Both the position numbers and the translations under genes were made by a program. The notes beneath the pieces are model-generated. The model was not told the DNA's origin. It saw nothing but the letters and a program-made list of their open reading frames with translations, and searched no databases. 64,000 nucleotides of DNA from Lachnospiraceae bacterium 10-1 (lineage in GTDB: Bacteria; Bacillota; Clostridia; Lachnospirales; Lachnospiraceae): positions 846,782-910,781 of the forward strand of contig KE159799.1 in assembly GCA_000403495.2 (NCBI GenBank), read 5' to 3'. Within the stretch, counting starts at the first letter, position 1, and each line of letters begins with the position of its first letter. Positions 43,413 through 51,019 of this stretch are shown here, in pieces.

Positions 43413-44807
43413 TCAGAATGGAAGCTCCATCTGTTCTGTGACCTCCACAAAACCGTCCACCATTTTTTCAGACGGGTTGCCGGAGTCCGTTGCCGGGTTT
43501 TCACGCTCCCAGCCCTTTTGTCTGCCATATTCTGAAAACATTCTTGGATTCGGGAAGTACCGCCAGCCGGAAATGCACTGGTTCATAATCTCGTTGATTT
43601 CCCGGATTTCCCATTGCTTCGGTTCGTCAAAGGCATGGTTCAAGGCTTCCTTGTAGAGCTGCTTGGAACAGACCATGCTCCCGGTGTACTTATCAAGATA
43701 CGCCTGTATCATTCCGGCTTTGGTGTCCTCCGGCATAAAATCCCGCTGGTGTTCTTTGAGATACCGCTGCATGGCGGGGCTGAAAGCCAGCTTGAACCTG
43801 CCGCTTCGGTAAATCTCCATCGCTTCCGCCCACATCTGCTCGATATAGGCTCTGGAAGCGGCTTCGTCCTCCAAAATGTGAACCTCGGCTTGCTCCGGGT
43901 ACACCATGACGGGGATAAAGCGGCGGTTGCCGGAACGGTCAAGGGGAAGAAAATCAAGGGCATTGGAAGTGCCGCCAAACACGCACTGACGGGGGCGGTC
44001 TGCCGGGTGGGTTTCATAGGGTATCTTGTAAACCTCTTTCTGCCGGCTTAAAAATGACTTGATTTCCTCAATGCTCTTGGCGTTTGCGGTTGCCATCATT
44101 TCCGACATTTCGATAATCCAGTGACCTTGCAGCTTGCGGTACACATTGTCATCGTCCAGCTTCCGCAAATCATCGGAGAACCACTCGTCCCGGATTGCCA
44201 GCAGACGGAAGAAGGTGGACTTGCCAGCCCCCTGACCGCCTACCAGACAAAGCATGATTTCAAACTTGCACCCCGGCTGAAAGGCTCGTGAGATTGCACC
44301 CAGCAGGAACAGCTTCAACGCTTCATAGGTGTAATCGTCTGCGTCAGCCCCCAGAAAGTGCCGCAGGCAGAAGCGGATTCGCTCTGTCCCGTCCCACACA
44401 AGGGAACTTAAATAATCCCGGATGGGGTGGTACTTGTTTTCATTCGCCACAATCCCGATGGCGTTATCAATCTTTTTCTCATTGGTAAGCCCGTAGGTTT
44501 CTTCCAGATAGAGAAGCAGATACTTCATATCTGTATCGTTCAGGGGGGTGCTTTCCCTGTGGAAGCCGATGGGCTTTATGATGTCCTTGCGGTCAGTCAG
44601 GATATTGTATGCGATAGCCCCGGAAAGCAGCGGGTCACGCTGGAATACAGTCAGGCAGTTCCGTATACTCTGACGGACGCCGCCTTTCTCGGTAGTTTCC
44701 AGCCCCTCCTTGATTTCCTCAATGCTCTGGGGTGGCTGCATGGCGTTCATGGTGTTTTTTAGTTCTTGCTGCGTCTGCGGCGGCAAGCTCTGCCATTCGC
44801 TGTTCAA
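43413..44807 (-). CDS. VapE-family primase-associated helicase/ATPase
   Basis: This 464-residue protein has Walker A LVGGQGAGKSTFFRL near residue 190, preceded by the VapE region KYHPIRDYLSSLVWDGTERI. Later motifs are WIIEMSEM and the arginine-finger-like CVFGGTSNALDFLP. VapE-like proteins act with a DnaG-type primase in phage and island replication. The TTG start overlaps the end of the primase gene, so the two form a replication module that would let the excised IME copy itself. Confidence 0.82.
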   Translation of the reverse strand: MNSEWQSLPPQTQQELKNTMNAMQPPQSIEEIKEGLETTEKGGVRQSIRNCLTVFQRDPLLSGAIAYNILTDRKDIIKPIGFHRESTPLNDTDMKYLLLYLEETYGLTNEKKIDNAIGIVANENKYHPIRDYLSSLVWDGTERIRFCLRHFLGADADDYTYEALKLFLLGAISRAFQPGCKFEIMLCLVGGQGAGKSTFFRLLAIRDEWFSDDLRKLDDDNVYRKLQGHWIIEMSEMMATANAKSIEEIKSFLSRQKEVYKIPYETHPADRPRQCVFGGTSNALDFLPLDRSGNRRFIPVMVYPEQAEVHILEDEAASRAYIEQMWAEAMEIYRSGRFKLAFSPAMQRYLKEHQRDFMPEDTKAGMIQAYLDKYTGSMVCSKQLYKEALNHAFDEPKQWEIREINEIMNQCISGWRYFPNPRMFSEYGRQKGWERENPATDSGNPSEKMVDGFVEVTEQMELPF

Positions 44808-45363
44808 GCTGTATCACATCCTTTCCGTAGTCCGTAATCAAAGCCGCTTTTTCCTCTGTTTCCCCGAACAGCAGCACATCCAGCAGATACTCCACTTGGT
44901 CTTGCTTCTGTAAGGCTTCTATAAACCGGGGATGAAAGGCTTCCTCCGGGGAGTGTGGGGCGTAGTCCGTTCTCCATGCCCGAAGCAGATGGAGATAATC
45001 GGCAAGAATACGGAAGCAGCGGCTCTTTGCTTCTTGAAACTGTTCCTCCGGGGATTTCTGCCAGGGCTTGGGCTTTTTTGCCTTTCCCGGCGGCTTCCAG
45101 TCCTCATAGGAAAGCCCGAAGTCCTGTGCCAGTTGTACGGCGGCTTCTTTCTTTCCCAGCCCATACAGGGCGGCGGCAAAATCAATCACATCCCCATCCG
45201 CACCGCAACCGAAGCAGTGGTAACGCCGATCCAGCTTCATGCTTGGGGTTTTATCGTGATGGAACGGGCAGCAAGCCATCCCGTTCCGCCCTGCATGGAT
45301 TCCATAATGCTCCGCAGCCTGTCTGGTTGTGACGGACTGCTTCACAGCTTCAAATACATTCAA
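44719..45363 (-). CDS. CHC2 zinc-finger primase-like protein
   Basis: This 214-residue protein has a DnaG-type CHC2 zinc finger: ACCPFHHDKTPSM, then YHCFGCGADGDVIDF. I chose the TTG start at 45363, preceded by AAGGAGGGACAGAT; the ATG at 45402 lies inside the upstream terminator. There is no Toprim catalytic domain, so it probably supplies DNA recognition and works with the VapE ATPase or a host enzyme. It overlaps the VapE gene by about 89 bases. Confidence 0.8.
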   Translation of the reverse strand: MNVFEAVKQSVTTRQAAEHYGIHAGRNGMACCPFHHDKTPSMKLDRRYHCFGCGADGDVIDFAAALYGLGKKEAAVQLAQDFGLSYEDWKPPGKAKKPKPWQKSPEEQFQEAKSRCFRILADYLHLLRAWRTDYAPHSPEEAFHPRFIEALQKQDQVEYLLDVLLFGETEEKAALITDYGKDVIQLEQRMAELAAADAARTKKHHERHAATPEH

Positions 45364-45391
45364 ATCTGTCCCTCCTTGAAAAAAAGAAAAA

Positions 45392-45426
45392 ACACCTGAC
45401 ATTCTCTGATTGAAAATGGCAAGTGT
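45392..45426 (-). terminator. Terminator between relaxase and primase genes
   Basis: An imperfect 15-bp stem (12 pairs) between 45392-45406 and 45412-45426 is followed on the minus strand by GTGTTTTTTCTTTTTTT. It lies just 3' of the relaxase stop and 5' of the primase ribosome site. Confidence 0.6.
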
Positions 45427-45429
45427 CTG

Positions 45430-47010
45430 TTAAAGTTCCATATCCTGTTGTTTGCGTTTTGTCTGCGCCGGGATAGTTCTTTTAGCCTTTTTCTCGTCCA
45501 CCTTATCCTGCAAGGCTTCCTTGATGGGCTGTTTCTTGGGTGGCTCTTTACTTTCCTCTGTGCCGGGTGTGGCTTTCCGTACCCAATAACGGATGTCCCG
45601 CAGCTTCTTCAAATCCTCCTGTACCTCGGTCAGCGGTACTTTCAGCTCTGCGATTTCGCTGAGAAGCGTTTCCTGCTCCTCTTGCAGTTCCTTTTGAGTG
45701 CTGTCCTTATCGTCCGGGTGCTTAGCAAGGTAGGCGGCGGCTTTCTCATACCGGGCAACCTCCGGGTGTTCCTGTTTGAATTTTTCCTTTGTTTTCTTAA
45801 AAAATATCTTCTGGTACTTGTCATAGACGGGCTTACATTCCTTGCTGTCTGTCCGGCTGGCAAGAATCCCGTCAATCACTTTGCTGCGGGCTTCCTTTGG
45901 CTTCATCTGATTGCGGTAATCTGCGGCTGATTTCCCGGAAGATTCCAGAAATACTTCTAAGTCCTCCACAGTAGAAAGCCCCTTTTGCCGGAGATAGGAC
46001 AGGGCTTCGCTGACTGCCTTTAAGTCCTGTGAAGTCCCCCGGTTCTGTCCAGCCCTTGTCCAGTCCTTCCGTTCTTCCTTTCGTATCTCCATATACTTCA
46101 TCAGCAGATTTGGAAGAAAGACCGCTTCCTCCGCCGCTTTTTGTGCAAGCAGCTCTTTCCGTTTTTCTCCCAGCTCGGTAATCCAGCCTTTGAGGTTTTG
46201 GATAAGCTGCCGGATGGACTTCATCAGGCGGTTGGCGGCTCTGATTTCCCGGTTCAGATTGCCGATATTCGTCTGGATACCACGTTTTTCCATCTGCCGG
46301 ACAGCAGCACCCTCATGGACAGTGGGGACAATATCAAGCCCCTGTCTGGCATAGGAACGCAAGTCCACACGCTCCGGGCGGTCATTGGCTTCCAGATAGC
46401 GGTTCTGGATGACCTCCCATTCATGCCTCCAGATTTCACAATACTTCTGGTCGTTCCAGTCAACCGTATCTTCCTTGTGGCTTTTCCATCTGCCGGAGGG
46501 AAGTTTTATCCGTTCCCCGTTTTCGTCAAGGTCATAAACCTTGCGGCTCTTGGGAAGCCATTTCCCATGTTCATCCATTGCCCTCATAGTCAGCATGACA
46601 TGGGCGTGGGGATTGTGTCCCGGCGGATGGGGGTCATGGATGGCAAAGTCAGCAATCATGCCTTTGGAAACAAACTGCTGTTTACAAAACTCCCGGACAA
46701 GGACAGCATACTGGTCAGGTGGTATCTCTCTGGGGATGGTAAGCACCCACCGCCTTGCAAGCTGAGAGTTCCATTGTTTCTCCACCGCTTCGGCGGCGTT
46801 CCATAGGGTATTGCGGTCTGCATATTTCTGTGGGGCATTTGCCGGGAGCAGGATTTCATTGTGGACGATACCACGCTTTTCCGGGTAGTGCTTCACTTGC
46901 TGGTCATATTCACAGAAAAGCTTTTCGCCACTCTGGTAAGCAGCGGCGGCAACCGCAGACTGCCGCTGGCTTCGCTGTACAATCGTGATTTCGTTGTGTG
47001 GACAGGGCAT
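45430..47010 (-). CDS. mobA: MobA/MobL-family relaxase of IME B
   Basis: This is a 526-residue relaxase beginning PCPHNEITIVQRSQRQSAVA at ATG 47010 (GAAAGGAGGGACACGAA upstream). The histidine strand is GHNPHAHVMLTMRAMDEHG near residue 140, preceded by IADFAIHD. The C-terminal half is coiled coil, with KEELQ-rich heptads. It is related to the IME A relaxase but clearly divergent. The likely oriT is 1.5 kb upstream at 48504-48567, separated from the gene by the deaminase/MBL cassette. Confidence 0.9.
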   Translation of the reverse strand: MPCPHNEITIVQRSQRQSAVAAAAYQSGEKLFCEYDQQVKHYPEKRGIVHNEILLPANAPQKYADRNTLWNAAEAVEKQWNSQLARRWVLTIPREIPPDQYAVLVREFCKQQFVSKGMIADFAIHDPHPPGHNPHAHVMLTMRAMDEHGKWLPKSRKVYDLDENGERIKLPSGRWKSHKEDTVDWNDQKYCEIWRHEWEVIQNRYLEANDRPERVDLRSYARQGLDIVPTVHEGAAVRQMEKRGIQTNIGNLNREIRAANRLMKSIRQLIQNLKGWITELGEKRKELLAQKAAEEAVFLPNLLMKYMEIRKEERKDWTRAGQNRGTSQDLKAVSEALSYLRQKGLSTVEDLEVFLESSGKSAADYRNQMKPKEARSKVIDGILASRTDSKECKPVYDKYQKIFFKKTKEKFKQEHPEVARYEKAAAYLAKHPDDKDSTQKELQEEQETLLSEIAELKVPLTEVQEDLKKLRDIRYWVRKATPGTEESKEPPKKQPIKEALQDKVDEKKAKRTIPAQTKRKQQDMEL

Positions 47011-47079
47011 TTCGTGTCCCTCCTTTCTATGCTTGGTGGATGGGGTGGCGTTTTGCCACCTCATTTTGGGCAGAAAAAA

Positions 47080-47108
47080 AGCAGGAGACCTTTTTCAGAT
47101 TTCCTGCT
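47080..47108 (-). terminator. Terminator of the MBL/deaminase cassette
   Basis: AGCAGGA (47080-47086) pairs with TCCTGCT (47102-47108), followed on the minus strand by seven T. The stem and the 35 bases 5' of it (GCCGCC... TAA on the minus strand) resemble the terminator and gene end at 59522-59600 of the tet module in IME C. This suggests the two cargo cassettes share an ancestral landing site. Confidence 0.65.
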
Positions 47109-47191
47109 CGGTATGCCGCTGGGCGGCGGGTATTTAGTTGTAAAAGTTCGGGGCAAGTTGACCCGATGTAGAAAAATAGCAAAATGGAATT

Positions 47192-47884
47192 TCAAGCTTC
47201 TACTGACAACAAATAAGCAAGCAAATCCTCTTTACTAAGAGGTTCGCAATGACTTAGTATGCAATATTTACAATCGATAGATTGAATAGTCTGAACCAAA
47301 GAATACAGTTTATCCTTATCCATATATCCATTATTAAAGAAATCTTCACTCGTTGAATCTCCTAAAAACAAAACTTTTTCTTCTGGCACATAAACACAAG
47401 TAGTATCTTCTGAATGTGGCGAAATTGTATGAAAGATTTGTGCAGTAATGCCACCTAAATCCAAAGTCATTTTATCCGAGAAAGTTATGTCGGACAGCAC
47501 AATACTTAATTTGTCCTGTCCGCAATATTCTTTTCTAAAATGAATATCTTCCTTTTTCAGAATTTCGATATAATTGAGGTTTTTTGCCTGTTCTTGCTGG
47601 TCTTTGAGGAACTCATTTGTTTTGCCATAGGCAATACTTATTCCATTGATTGCGTGCATACCAAAGGTGTGGTCATAATGCCAATGTGTAATAACCGTAA
47701 AATCCGGCTTGTTAAACTGTTCCGCTTCGATTGCCCTGTAAAAATCCTGAACATGAGATGCCGAATATCCAGCATCAATCGCCAGAGAAATTTTATCTCC
47801 TTTAAGATAAGCTAACATCGGTCTGTCCACTTCGGGGGCGTGTTCTAAAAAATAAATTCTGTTGGTTAATTTATTTAATCCCAT
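47192..47884 (-). CDS. Metallo-beta-lactamase-fold hydrolase (cargo)
   Basis: This 230-residue protein starts at ATG 47884 (GAAAGGTGGGACAAAA upstream). It has the MBL zinc-ligand motif THWHYDHTFG near residue 72 and later ligands in TISPHSEDTTCVYV and LFLGDSTSED. The fold spans many hydrolases, so the substrate is unknown; the sequence does not look like a classical beta-lactamase. It overlaps the deaminase gene by ten bases, so both are made together. A role in detoxifying an antibiotic or nucleoside compound is plausible but unproven. Confidence 0.75.
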   Translation of the reverse strand: MGLNKLTNRIYFLEHAPEVDRPMLAYLKGDKISLAIDAGYSASHVQDFYRAIEAEQFNKPDFTVITHWHYDHTFGMHAINGISIAYGKTNEFLKDQQEQAKNLNYIEILKKEDIHFRKEYCGQDKLSIVLSDITFSDKMTLDLGGITAQIFHTISPHSEDTTCVYVPEEKVLFLGDSTSEDFFNNGYMDKDKLYSLVQTIQSIDCKYCILSHCEPLSKEDLLAYLLSVEA

Positions 47885-48258
47885 TTTTTGTCCCACCTTT
47901 CAGGTAATAATTCTTTCAATGTAACCTTTTGGTCATTGTTAATGGCAACTACTGTATTTTCATTATCCAGATCTAACTGTGAAATCAATTCTCTGCATCT
48001 TCCACAAGGCGACAGGATGCTGCCATCTTCATAAACAGATACAATTCTTTTGATTTTCGTTTCTCCATGTTTCAGCATTTCGGCAATAGCTGCCTGTTCT
48101 GCACAAATTCCAATTGAACAGGGCACATCAATACAAATGCCAGTATAAACAATACCACTTACTGTTTCTAAAGCACAAGCCACATGACCTGCTTTACCAT
48201 TTTTCTTTAAATTTATGTTTTTTACCGTACACAAGGCAATATCATATAAGTCTTTCAT
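47875..48258 (-). CDS. Cytidine/blasticidin-S deaminase-family protein (cargo)
   Basis: This 127-residue protein carries the deaminase zinc site: CAEQAAIAEM (C-A-E) and SPCGRCRELISQ (PCxxC), with the C-terminal VTLKELLPERW. Both blasticidin-S deaminases and small cytidine deaminases share these motifs and the length; CRELIS followed by ELLP is reminiscent of the blasticidin enzymes. ATG 48258 follows AAGGAAGATAGTG. A TATAAT-like -10 lies at 48293-48298. First gene of a two-gene cassette with the MBL protein. Confidence 0.78.
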   Translation of the reverse strand: MKDLYDIALCTVKNINLKKNGKAGHVACALETVSGIVYTGICIDVPCSIGICAEQAAIAEMLKHGETKIKRIVSVYEDGSILSPCGRCRELISQLDLDNENTVVAINNDQKVTLKELLPERWDKKWD

Positions 48259-48339
48259 CACTATCTTCCTTACTTAAATTGTTATCAACATCATTATACT
48301 GTATTGCCTATCGAAAAGATAGCATATTTTATGAAACTT

Positions 48340-48503
48340 GTCGGCTGGGAACAGCTTGCAAGGCAAGGTGTCCCCAGATGGCAAGTCCACAAAAGGGTAG
48401 CTGGCGGCAGCCAGCGCAGGGGAAGCGTAGCGTCCCCTGTATGATTTGGAGCAGACCATGACTGCGGAAAATCACAGCCCTCCGGCGAGGAGCCTTCGGA
48501 GAA
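48340..48503. other. Hairpin-rich leader beside oriT of IME B
   Basis: No gene. Several stems occur, including AGGGGAAgcgtagcgTCCCCT and AGCTGGcggCAGCC. It corresponds to the leader between oriT and relaxase in IME A (24000-24147), but here the deaminase/MBL cassette separates it from the relaxase gene. Confidence 0.4.
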
Positions 48504-48567
48504 CGCAATGCACCAACCTCTGGGTGGTGTATAATTGCGCCCTATCCGAGTTCTTGGATAGGGCGCA
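48504..48567. other. oriT: Origin of transfer (oriT) of IME B
   Basis: CACCAACC (48511-48518) pairs with GGGTGGTG (48522-48529; one mismatch) around TCT, inside CGCAAT (48504-48509) and ATTGCG. Immediately after comes TAATTGCGCCCT, close to the nick region of MOBQ/IncQ-type origins. A second perfect 12-bp stem follows: TGCGCCCTATCC (48536-48547) with GGATAGGGCGCA (48556-48567). The first stem is homologous to the IME A oriT. Confidence 0.72.
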
Positions 48568-48847
48568 TTATCCGAGATAAAAACTTATCCGAGGTAAATT
48601 GATTAAATCCGATGAATACAGCATTTGAAAACGATTATCTCGGATAATTAACCCCGCTTTCAATTGTGGGTGATTTGTACTTATCCGAGATAATTGGGTA
48701 AATCACACCTTTGCCTCTGATAATTTTTGAAATGGCAGTTGCTCTTTTCATAAATAATTATCCGAGATAATTTCTTTGAAAGCCTTTCATATCGGCAGCT
48801 TTGAGAGTTACCTCGGATAATTGGAAATCTCGGATAATGCGCCCTTA
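48568..48847. repeat. oriV: Iteron array (TTATCCGAGATAA), candidate replication origin of IME B
   Basis: Seven copies of a 13-mer, exact or with one or two changes. Direct: 48568-48580, 48585-48597, 48681-48693, 48758-48770. Inverted: 48635-48647, 48808-48820, 48825-48837. A partial copy lies in the oriT stem (48542-48550). The array ends with TAATGCGCCCT (48836-48846), echoing the oriT core. The intervening DNA is AT-rich. It abuts DUF3847 and the RepA gene, so it may be the RepA-bound origin of the excised circle. Confidence 0.8.
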
Positions 48848-48852
48848 GTAAA

Positions 48853-49149
48853 CTAAGGGGTTTCCGGCTTCTCCCGTTCCAGCATTTTTTTCAATAGTTC
48901 CTGCGTGTCCTGCCTGTGAAAAATGAGTTTCAACAACAGCATGACATCATCATCTGTTAGGCGTTCCGGCTCTTGCAGAAAACTTTCCAGCATACCGCCA
49001 CGAGTGCAGAGCCGGTGCGTCCGTTCCTTTCGGGTAAGCTGCTTTAACTGGTGCTGCAATGCCTTTTCATCATTGATGGCTTTCCGCAGTTTCTTTTCGC
49101 TTTTCTCCAGCTCCCGGTTGAGCTTTTCCAGCTTCGAGGTATCAGGCAA
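48853..49149 (-). CDS. DUF3847-family mobilization-associated protein
   Basis: This is a 98-residue protein: an N-terminal charged coiled coil (LEKLNRELEKSEKKLRKAIN) followed by a domain with LTDDDVMLLLKLIFHRQD. It is a relative of the IME A protein at 24237-24578 and sits in the same place across oriT from a MobA/MobL relaxase. It overlaps the RepA gene by eight bases. Confidence 0.68.
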   Translation of the reverse strand: MPDTSKLEKLNRELEKSEKKLRKAINDEKALQHQLKQLTRKERTHRLCTRGGMLESFLQEPERLTDDDVMLLLKLIFHRQDTQELLKKMLEREKPETP

Positions 49150-49483
49150 GGGCAGCGTCCTCCTTTCCCGGTATCAGCACATAAATCCTATTCGGTTCTC
49201 CCACGCCCTGACGCACCCGCATGATAAGTCCGGCGTTTTCCAGTTCATTCAGAGAACGCTTGACCGTCATGGGACTGCGGGACAGGACTGCGGCAATGGC
49301 TGTGACAGGGAAGCAGACAAACAGGATTCCGTTCTCGTCCTCCTGCCCTTTGGATAGCATAGCGTCCAGCATCCGGCAGTACATGACCTTTGCGGTGCTG
49401 CTGACTGGAAATCCTGTCAACGCTCTGGGAAATGGCATACAGGGCGGCAATGGTGTGTCTATCGTCATAAATTCAAAATTCAT
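49142..49483 (-). CDS. repA: Replication initiator RepA N-terminal-type protein (IME B)
   Basis: This is a 113-residue winged-helix protein with the RepA_N pattern: PFPRALTGFPVSSTAKVMYC, then VTAIAAVLSRSPMTVKRSLN and ELENAGLIMRVRQG. It is much shorter than plasmid RepA and consists of the DNA-binding domain only. The same domain forms the N-terminus of the protein at 55753-56517. Position beside the iterons makes it the likely iteron binder. Confidence 0.75.
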   Translation of the reverse strand: MNFEFMTIDTPLPPCMPFPRALTGFPVSSTAKVMYCRMLDAMLSKGQEDENGILFVCFPVTAIAAVLSRSPMTVKRSLNELENAGLIMRVRQGVGEPNRIYVLIPGKEDAALA

Positions 49484-49668
49484 TCGGTGTGTTCCTCCTT
49501 TTTCTTTGATCGTTTGAATAAATAACGGGGGCAGTCAATCACAACCGCCCGGAAGCTCTGCTTGCACCCATGCTGGCATTTCCGGCATAATTCGTTGTAA
49601 GTGACACGCCCCCGGTCATTGAGGTAAAAGGAAAGCTCATGCTTCCTCTTTTTGCTCATTCTCGGCAT
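49480..49668 (-). CDS. Small Cys-containing hypothetical protein
   Basis: This 62-residue basic protein has a CRKCQHGCKQ cluster in its middle and a lysine-rich end. It overlaps the RepA gene by four bases, so it is the first gene of that unit. A zinc-binding nucleic-acid protein is possible. I do not recognise the family. Confidence 0.45.
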   Translation of the reverse strand: MPRMSKKRKHELSFYLNDRGRVTYNELCRKCQHGCKQSFRAVVIDCPRYLFKRSKKKEEHTE

Positions 49669-50151
49669 ATTGTATTTCCTCCCGTTTTAGTGTATGGTTT
49701 CGGGGCGATTTTCGGCAAAATTACGGTCATAGAGCCGATTAAAATCTCCCGAAGTATCAGCGATAGGGTAGACTATCCCCCTATCAGATTGTCGTGTTTC
49801 GGTATCATTTCGGTGTCAGTTCGCCAGTTCTCCCCGGTGTCGTTCCTCCCCTGAATCTCACAGCGGCGTATCGCTCCCTTTGGTACGCTCGTTTCGGTCA
49901 GGGTTCCTCCACATCCCTGCCAAAAGTCATGGCGCTACATCGCCGGGGAAGCATATCCCACACAGGCTGGTCATTCGATTGGAATAATCCATCGATGAAC
50001 TACCTGTATCATAGAACATTTTTGTGCCCTGTGCCGTATGTCCACAAAGTAGGAATTAGGGGTAAAAATCAGAAATTTCCACGATTGCGGAAAGTGTGAT
50101 ATAATCCAGATAAGCGGCAGCAATGAAACCATTGGAAAGGAGCGTGCGCCC
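49669..50151. promoter_or_regulatory. Divergent region before the XRE regulator
   Basis: These 483 bases lie between leftward RepA genes and the rightward XRE gene. No credible gene is seen. The start of the XRE gene is supported by GAAAGGAGCGTGCGCCC upstream of ATG 50152. Promoters for both directions are expected, but no pair of hexamers is clear enough to mark. Confidence 0.4.
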
Positions 50152-50958
50152 ATGAAAGGAGCAACAAGCATACAGGAACGCCTTTGGGAACTCCGCAAGG
50201 ACAAAGGCTTAAATCTGGAAGAACTATCAAAGCTGACAGGCATTTCCAAATCAGCTCTTGGAAGTTATGAAAAAGAGGATTTTAAGGAAATCAATCATGG
50301 CAACCTTATCACGCTGGCAGACTTCTATGGGGTCTCTGTTGATTATCTACTGTGCCGGACAGAGAACAGGGAGCAGATCAACACACCATTGACGGAGCTG
50401 CATTTGAATGATGAGATGGTGGCACTGCTGAAAAGCGGTCGGATTAACAACCGTCTGCTCTGTGAGCTTGCTACACATAAAGATTTTATCAAGTTTCTTG
50501 CAGACATTGAGATTTATGTGGACGGGATTGCTACCATGCAGATTCAAAACCTCAATGCACTTGTCGATACCGTCCGGCATGAAATCATTGAACGGTATCG
50601 CCCAGGCGAAGATGACCCGCATTTGAAAGTGCTGCAAGCCGCCCATATCAGTGATGATGAGTATTTCAGTCACATGGTTCTGGATGACCTCAACCTGATT
50701 ATCCGGGATATTCGGGAAGCCCACAAAAAGGACAGTGAGAGTGCGCCCCAGACCACCGTTGCCGATGAATTGAAAGAAAATCTCGAAGCAGTCGAAAATT
50801 TCAAGGGCAGCCGGGATGAAAAGCTGGTTGTCCTTTACTGCAAGCAGCTCGGTATCAACTATAAAAATCTGTCAGACGAAGAATTTCGCTGGCTGATTCG
50901 GATTCTCAAAAAATCAAAGAAAATGGGAACGCCTATCAGCCAGAGGAAAAAACGGTAA
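50152..50958 (+). CDS. XRE-family regulator (IME B)
   Basis: This 268-residue protein has an N-terminal Cro/CI HTH: RLWELRKDKGLNLEELSKLT, then GISKSALGSYEK and a LADFYGVSVDYLLC closing helix. A 200-residue C-terminal helical domain of unknown function follows. Only a few genes in this element run rightward, which suits a master regulator of excision or mobilization. A strong terminator follows at once. Confidence 0.82.
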   Translation: MKGATSIQERLWELRKDKGLNLEELSKLTGISKSALGSYEKEDFKEINHGNLITLADFYGVSVDYLLCRTENREQINTPLTELHLNDEMVALLKSGRINNRLLCELATHKDFIKFLADIEIYVDGIATMQIQNLNALVDTVRHEIIERYRPGEDDPHLKVLQAAHISDDEYFSHMVLDDLNLIIRDIREAHKKDSESAPQTTVADELKENLEAVENFKGSRDEKLVVLYCKQLGINYKNLSDEEFRWLIRILKKSKKMGTPISQRKKR

Positions 50959-50962
50959 AAAA

Positions 50963-51006
50963 AACCGCTGTTGCATGGTTGGGGTGCCTTCCATGTAGCA
51001 GCGGTT
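50963..51006 (+). terminator. Terminator after the XRE gene
   Basis: AACCGCTG (50963-50970) pairs with CAGCGGTT (50999-51006), with an inner CATGG/CCATG pair. A-rich and T-containing flanks allow use from both sides, serving the convergent gene at 51020 too. Confidence 0.7.
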
Positions 51007-51019
51007 CTTGCTGTGGTTA

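Noticed and set aside
48568-48847. Possible CRISPR array
   Set aside because: The 13-base repeats occur in both orientations with irregular spacing, typical of iterons and not of CRISPR.
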